Both the position numbers and the translations under genes were made by a program. The notes under the pieces were generated by a model. The model worked only from the letters and a program-made list of their open reading frames with translations. It had not been told where the DNA came from and searched no databases. Below, piece after piece: positions 61,266-64,000 of a stretch of DNA of 64,000 nucleotides. The first letter of the stretch is position 1, and every line of letters starts with the position of its first letter. Source of the DNA: Rosettibacter primus (GTDB taxonomy: Bacteria > Bacteroidota > Ignavibacteria > Ignavibacteriales > Melioribacteraceae); the NCBI RefSeq assembly GCF_036860675.1, contig NZ_JAYKGK010000011.1:43672-107671 (forward strand), given 5' to 3'.

Positions 61266-62168
61266 CTAATTAATTTTGGTTTGATTAAACTTTACTAATT
61301 TTTTTGTTTCATCTAAATCCGATTCATTAATTGAAAAAAATCTTTCTGCCTGTATCAGATTTAATATTTGTCTGCCTTCTACTGACTTATGGATATTTAA
61401 GCACAGCTCCATAATTTTTTCAGCAACATATTCTTTAATCTTTTTATTAAATGAAATTATTATATAAAGAAAGTCTGGGGAAACACTTAACACCTTTACT
61501 TTATTCTTTATCTGCGGATTTAATTCTTTAGCCAATTGAAATGAGGCTTCTGAAACAACAGCATAGTTAATTGTATTAAAGAAGACTGAGATGATTAGTT
61601 GAATTTCTGTTTTTGTTGTTTTTATTATTTTAATCTTGTTTTTCTTTGAAGAATTATTAATGTTAAATTTTGATTTTATCCAGGTAACAAGCAGCTCGTC
61701 TGTATATAACTTAGGAGTATAAAGTTCTGCATTTTTTAATTTTTCAATATTGTTTTCTGCTTTTTCACTACTAATTATTAAATACTTTTCATACTTACTT
61801 TCTTGTGATTTTGAAATTGTAAGTGCTGGATAAAAATAATCATTTATGCCACTTTTAAAATAAGTTAACGAAGGAAAGCTTATTACTTCGATTTTGTTTT
61901 TACGCACATCTTGTAAAAAATCTGCTATGGAAGTATAACGTCTACTTATAAAAACTGCTTCCTGAACTCTTTTATCATTAGATTTATTTTTAATAAATTC
62001 CACCCAGTATCTTAATGACTCGCCTATTTTTCTTGCTACAACCTCATCTACAGAAGTAAAATAAAATCCCCATCTAACGGTGTCGGGCTGTGTCAGTGCA
62101 GTAATTTCATAATAACCAAGAATTATTAAAAATAAAAATATGATCACTCTTTTATTAATTGATTGCAT
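61266..62168 (-). CDS. PhnD-like periplasmic binding protein, paralogue 1
   Basis: A 300-residue exported protein (signal VIIFLFLIILGYYEITAL). The fold blocks are VRWGFYFTSVDEVVARKIG, FLQDVRKNKIEVISFPSL, FFNTINYAVVSEASFQLAKE with LNPQ following, and HKSVEGRQILNLIQAERFFSI. It is the first of four tandem copies after the TolC-like gene, from which it is separated by 38 bases, and has 14 bases to paralogue 2. The ligand is unknown. Confidence 0.78.
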   Translation of the reverse strand: MQSINKRVIIFLFLIILGYYEITALTQPDTVRWGFYFTSVDEVVARKIGESLRYWVEFIKNKSNDKRVQEAVFISRRYTSIADFLQDVRKNKIEVISFPSLTYFKSGINDYFYPALTISKSQESKYEKYLIISSEKAENNIEKLKNAELYTPKLYTDELLVTWIKSKFNINNSSKKNKIKIIKTTKTEIQLIISVFFNTINYAVVSEASFQLAKELNPQIKNKVKVLSVSPDFLYIIISFNKKIKEYVAEKIMELCLNIHKSVEGRQILNLIQAERFFSINESDLDETKKLVKFNQTKIN

Positions 62169-62206
62169 ATATATTTTTATTCGTTTAAAGAGAATATCAC
62201 ATTTGT

Positions 62207-63583
62207 TTATTTAATATCTCCAAAAATTTTTTCCAATTCCAAAATTGTACAAATTCGATTGAATTGTGTGTATTCATATTGCGCACTCAGGAATGATTCA
62301 TACAATTGAGCTTGAATAAAATCGGACACCGAACCCATATCATTCATATATGCTTTTAACTGCAATTCTCTGTATTCAGTTGCTGTTTCCATTGCTGCTT
62401 TTGCCGATTCAACTTGATTATTTACGGCTCTTAATTCATTTAATAATTTTTCTTTTTGAAACTTCAATGCTTCGTTCAAATATAATTTTTGTGTTTGGTA
62501 CTTTGATAATTCTGCTTTCATTTCCTCAACTTTGCCTTCAGTTCTAAAACCATTAAATAATGACCATTTAATTCCTATTCCTACTGATAAAATATTTCTA
62601 TTCTCTTCTGTAAAGAATCCATATTGATAATGATTGTCCAATCTTCTATAACTACTTATCAATGCAAAAGATGGATAGTAATCGCTTTTAGCTTCTTTTA
62701 CTTTATATTCAAATGCCTTTATAGCATTATTAATCTTCTGCATATTTATATTTAATTCAGTTAGTAATTCTGATTCTAAATATTTCTCTATTACATCATT
62801 ATCATAGTCGTTCAATGGTGGTATTATGGTTAATTCTTCATTTGAATCAATACTAATAAAAAACTTCAGTGCAGATAATGCAGTTTTCAAATTTGATGAA
62901 ATAGTTTCATTCAAGCCTTTAAATGTTTCATATGCCATTTTGATTTTTAGGTAATCAAGTTTGTTCACATTTTCTGAGCCGGCATTATATAAACTTTCTG
63001 TAAGTTTATAAGTGGTTTCGAATCTAATTAGTGCATCATTAAAAATATTACTTACTTTCTGTGCCATCACAACTGAATAAAATGCTTTTTTAACATTATA
63101 CTTTATTTCACTTTCTGTTAATTCTAAGTCGCTCTTAGCTATAGACAATCCTAATTTTGCTTGTTCAATAACAGAATTAATTTTCCCACCTGTATATAAT
63201 GGATAAATTAGAGAAGCTTCTGAAAGTATACTTTTATTTTCCGCAACTGAAAATTTTTGAGGTGGAATTTCGATTGAAGAAAATGGTAAAGAAAATGTAC
63301 CCATATTTATTGGTGGCATCTGAATTTTGAGAGGAGGCTGAGTAAATGTAAAATCTTCATCACTTACAAAAGCAAACGAAGAAATTTCAAATTGTGGATA
63401 CTTTATAGATTTTGCTTGCTTTATCTGTGCTTCACTTCTCTTAATTGCCAATTTAGAAATTTCCTTTTGCTTGTTTTTTTCTAAAGCTAACTTTATACAA
63501 TCTTCTAATGTCAATTCTTTATAATTATTTGATTGCGCTTGAATTGTATAAGTGATAGCTAGAATTAGTAGTAATTTATACAT
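62207..63583 (-). CDS. TolC-family outer-membrane protein
   Basis: A 458-residue protein with signal peptide (KLLLILAITYTIQAQ). It begins with the family's LTLEDCIKLALEKN, has two long helical repeats (SEAQIKQAKSIKYPQFEISS and FEYKVKEAKSDYYPSFALIS) and ends with YTQFNRICTILELEKIFG. TolC proteins form the outer-membrane duct of efflux or type I secretion systems. No inner-membrane pump or adaptor follows; the next genes encode four binding proteins and two signalling proteins. It may serve an unlinked pump, or the duct may belong to this system. A perfect inverted repeat 53 bases upstream of the start is a candidate operator. Confidence 0.87.
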   Translation of the reverse strand: MYKLLLILAITYTIQAQSNNYKELTLEDCIKLALEKNKQKEISKLAIKRSEAQIKQAKSIKYPQFEISSFAFVSDEDFTFTQPPLKIQMPPINMGTFSLPFSSIEIPPQKFSVAENKSILSEASLIYPLYTGGKINSVIEQAKLGLSIAKSDLELTESEIKYNVKKAFYSVVMAQKVSNIFNDALIRFETTYKLTESLYNAGSENVNKLDYLKIKMAYETFKGLNETISSNLKTALSALKFFISIDSNEELTIIPPLNDYDNDVIEKYLESELLTELNINMQKINNAIKAFEYKVKEAKSDYYPSFALISSYRRLDNHYQYGFFTEENRNILSVGIGIKWSLFNGFRTEGKVEEMKAELSKYQTQKLYLNEALKFQKEKLLNELRAVNNQVESAKAAMETATEYRELQLKAYMNDMGSVSDFIQAQLYESFLSAQYEYTQFNRICTILELEKIFGDIK

Positions 63584-63635
63584 TTAAAGAAGTCTCCTAA
63601 CTTAATAAATATTAATTTTGAGCATAGCTCACCAC

Positions 63636-63658
63636 TATATAGTATTATCTACTATATA
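63636..63658. promoter_or_regulatory. Perfect inverted repeat upstream of the TolC-led operon
   Basis: TATATAGTA, a 5-base spacer (TTATC), and TACTATATA. Arms of 9 bases match perfectly and the centre lies about 64 bases ahead of the start codon of the first gene. The arrangement is that of a dimeric repressor or activator site. The regulator is unknown. Confidence 0.5.
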
Positions 63659-63841
63659 ATTATCGAATTAATTTTAACAATCTTTAAAGCAAATTAAAAA
63701 AGAAGAAAAGCTTTTTGCTTTGCAATTGAATAAAGAGAAATATGATAAAAAATAAAAATTAATAATATTCATTCTCTTTTTTAAAACAACCTGAAGTTTT
63801 TATTTAATACGAAAGATTTTTCAGTAATTATCCTATAAAGG

Positions 63842-63873
63842 TTTGGAAAATTTATTAGTAAAAATTATATTTG
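63842..63873 (+). promoter_or_regulatory. Bacteroidota-like promoter of tRNA-Lys
   Basis: TTTG (63842-63845), 20 bases, then TATATTTG (63866-63873). This fits the -33 TTTG / -7 TAnnTTTG consensus of Bacteroidota primary sigma factors. The tRNA begins 20 bases past the end of the -7 box. The same bases also fit TTGGAA-17-TATATT of the ordinary sigma-70 type, so both readings are possible. Confidence 0.6.
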
Positions 63874-63893
63874 TGCCTCGAAATTTAAGATAT

Positions 63894-63968
63894 GGGCGCG
63901 TAGCTCAGGGGTAGAGCATTTGCCTTTTAAGCAAAGGGTCGGTGGTTCGAGCCCACCCGCGCTCACCA
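63894..63968 (+). tRNA. tRNA-Lys (anticodon TTT)
   Basis: The cloverleaf is complete: acceptor GGGCGCG with CGCGCTC (one G-T pair), D arm GCTC/GAGC, anticodon arm TTTGC CTTTTAA GCAAA with anticodon TTT at 63926-63928, and T arm GGTGG TTCGAGC CCACC. The discriminator A at 63965 is followed by an encoded CCA at 63966-63968. A hairpin follows 9 bases downstream. Confidence 0.97.
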
Positions 63969-63977
63969 ACTAATAAG

Positions 63978-64000
63978 AATCCTGCATATCAAGCAGGATT
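63978..64000 (+). terminator. Hairpin after tRNA-Lys, cut by window end
   Basis: AATCCTGC (63978-63985) pairs with GCAGGATT (63993-64000), 8 bp with a 7-base loop. A terminator T-run, if present, would lie beyond the window. Confidence 0.6.

Larger units (their letters stand above)
63584..63893. other. Intergenic region between the TolC-led operon and tRNA-Lys
   Basis: No gene is visible. It holds the presumed promoter and operator of the seven-gene minus-strand operon near its left end and the tRNA promoter near its right end. Between them is AT-rich DNA without other structure that I could support. Confidence 0.6.

Noticed and set aside
59442..62168. Phosphonate ABC transporter operon
   Set aside because: The binding proteins have the PhnD-type fold but there are four copies and no permease or ATPase, so transport of phosphonate cannot be claimed.

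Overview
The window is AT-rich and densely coded. It reads as chromosome of a facultatively anaerobic, Gram-negative member of the Ignavibacteriota (Ignavibacterium/Melioribacter-like) or a close relative in the Bacteroidota/Chlorobiota group. The main evidence is the type IX secretion C-terminal domain on a PQQ-type dehydrogenase (52.4-52.7 kb; 'NYPNPFNP', 'SGVYFYKL'), which is typical of Ignavibacteria. Supporting signs are many outer-membrane proteins, a Bacteroidota-like promoter (TTTG-20-TATATTTG) before the tRNA gene, and palindromic intergenic repeats of a kind common in these phyla. The lineage is an inference; no rRNA gene is present.

Layout. 0-0.9 kb: 3' end of a mercuric reductase gene. 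0.9-1.6 kb: gene-free block of palindromic repeats. 1.6-3.9 kb: pgl-zwf (oxidative pentose phosphate pathway). 4.1-16.4 kb: haem block on the minus strand, transcribed ccsA/hemX-like, hemA, hemC, hemD, hemE, hemN, hemH, then a secreted M3 peptidase (dcp) and hemY. A two-gene AbiEii-like toxin-antitoxin pair sits between hemN and hemH. 16.5-30.4 kb: large respiratory cytochrome locus, also minus strand. Its promoter-proximal part encodes a HybA-like ferredoxin, a NrfD-like quinol protein, a 13-haem cytochrome, a haem-motif sensor kinase and two response regulators fused to GcvH-like domains. After a 202-bp gap come a 16-haem cytochrome fused to a membrane cytochrome b, a 4-haem c554-like protein, an outer-membrane barrel, a 14-haem cytochrome and a lipoprotein with 8 CXXCH plus one CX4CH, ending at a terminator. 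Together these look like a quinol-to-outside electron-transfer chain with its own redox-sensing regulation, and the haem supply and cytochrome assembly genes lie directly downstream on the same strand.

30.6-35.5 kb: a chorismate mutase/prephenate dehydratase/DAHP synthase triple fusion, an outer-membrane protein, glutaredoxin, an isolated groES, a cupin and a thiamine-diphosphate enzyme. 35.6-41.7 kb: a plus-strand operon of a PpiC-type foldase, a sugar-type solute-binding protein without permeases, a histidine kinase and an NtrC-type sigma-54 activator, which looks like a binding-protein-coupled signalling system. 41.9-50.1 kb: uvrA, GH67 alpha-glucuronidase, an EVE-domain protein, class II photolyase and a metallophosphoesterase. 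50.1-54.0 kb: two thioredoxin-fold exported proteins, the type IX-secreted dehydrogenase and serA.

54.1-63.6 kb: a seven-gene minus-strand operon of a TolC-like protein, four tandem PhnD-like periplasmic binding protein paralogues, a HisKA_2-type sensor kinase and a REC-PAS-PAS-kinase-REC hybrid. No transporter is present, so the binding proteins may serve as sensory subunits. The window ends with tRNA-Lys(TTT) followed by a hairpin cut by the edge.

The strongest candidates for under-described biology are the haem-sensor kinase with a zinc-ribbon inserted in its ATPase domain, its paired REC-GcvH partners, and the four-paralogue binding-protein/kinase operon.
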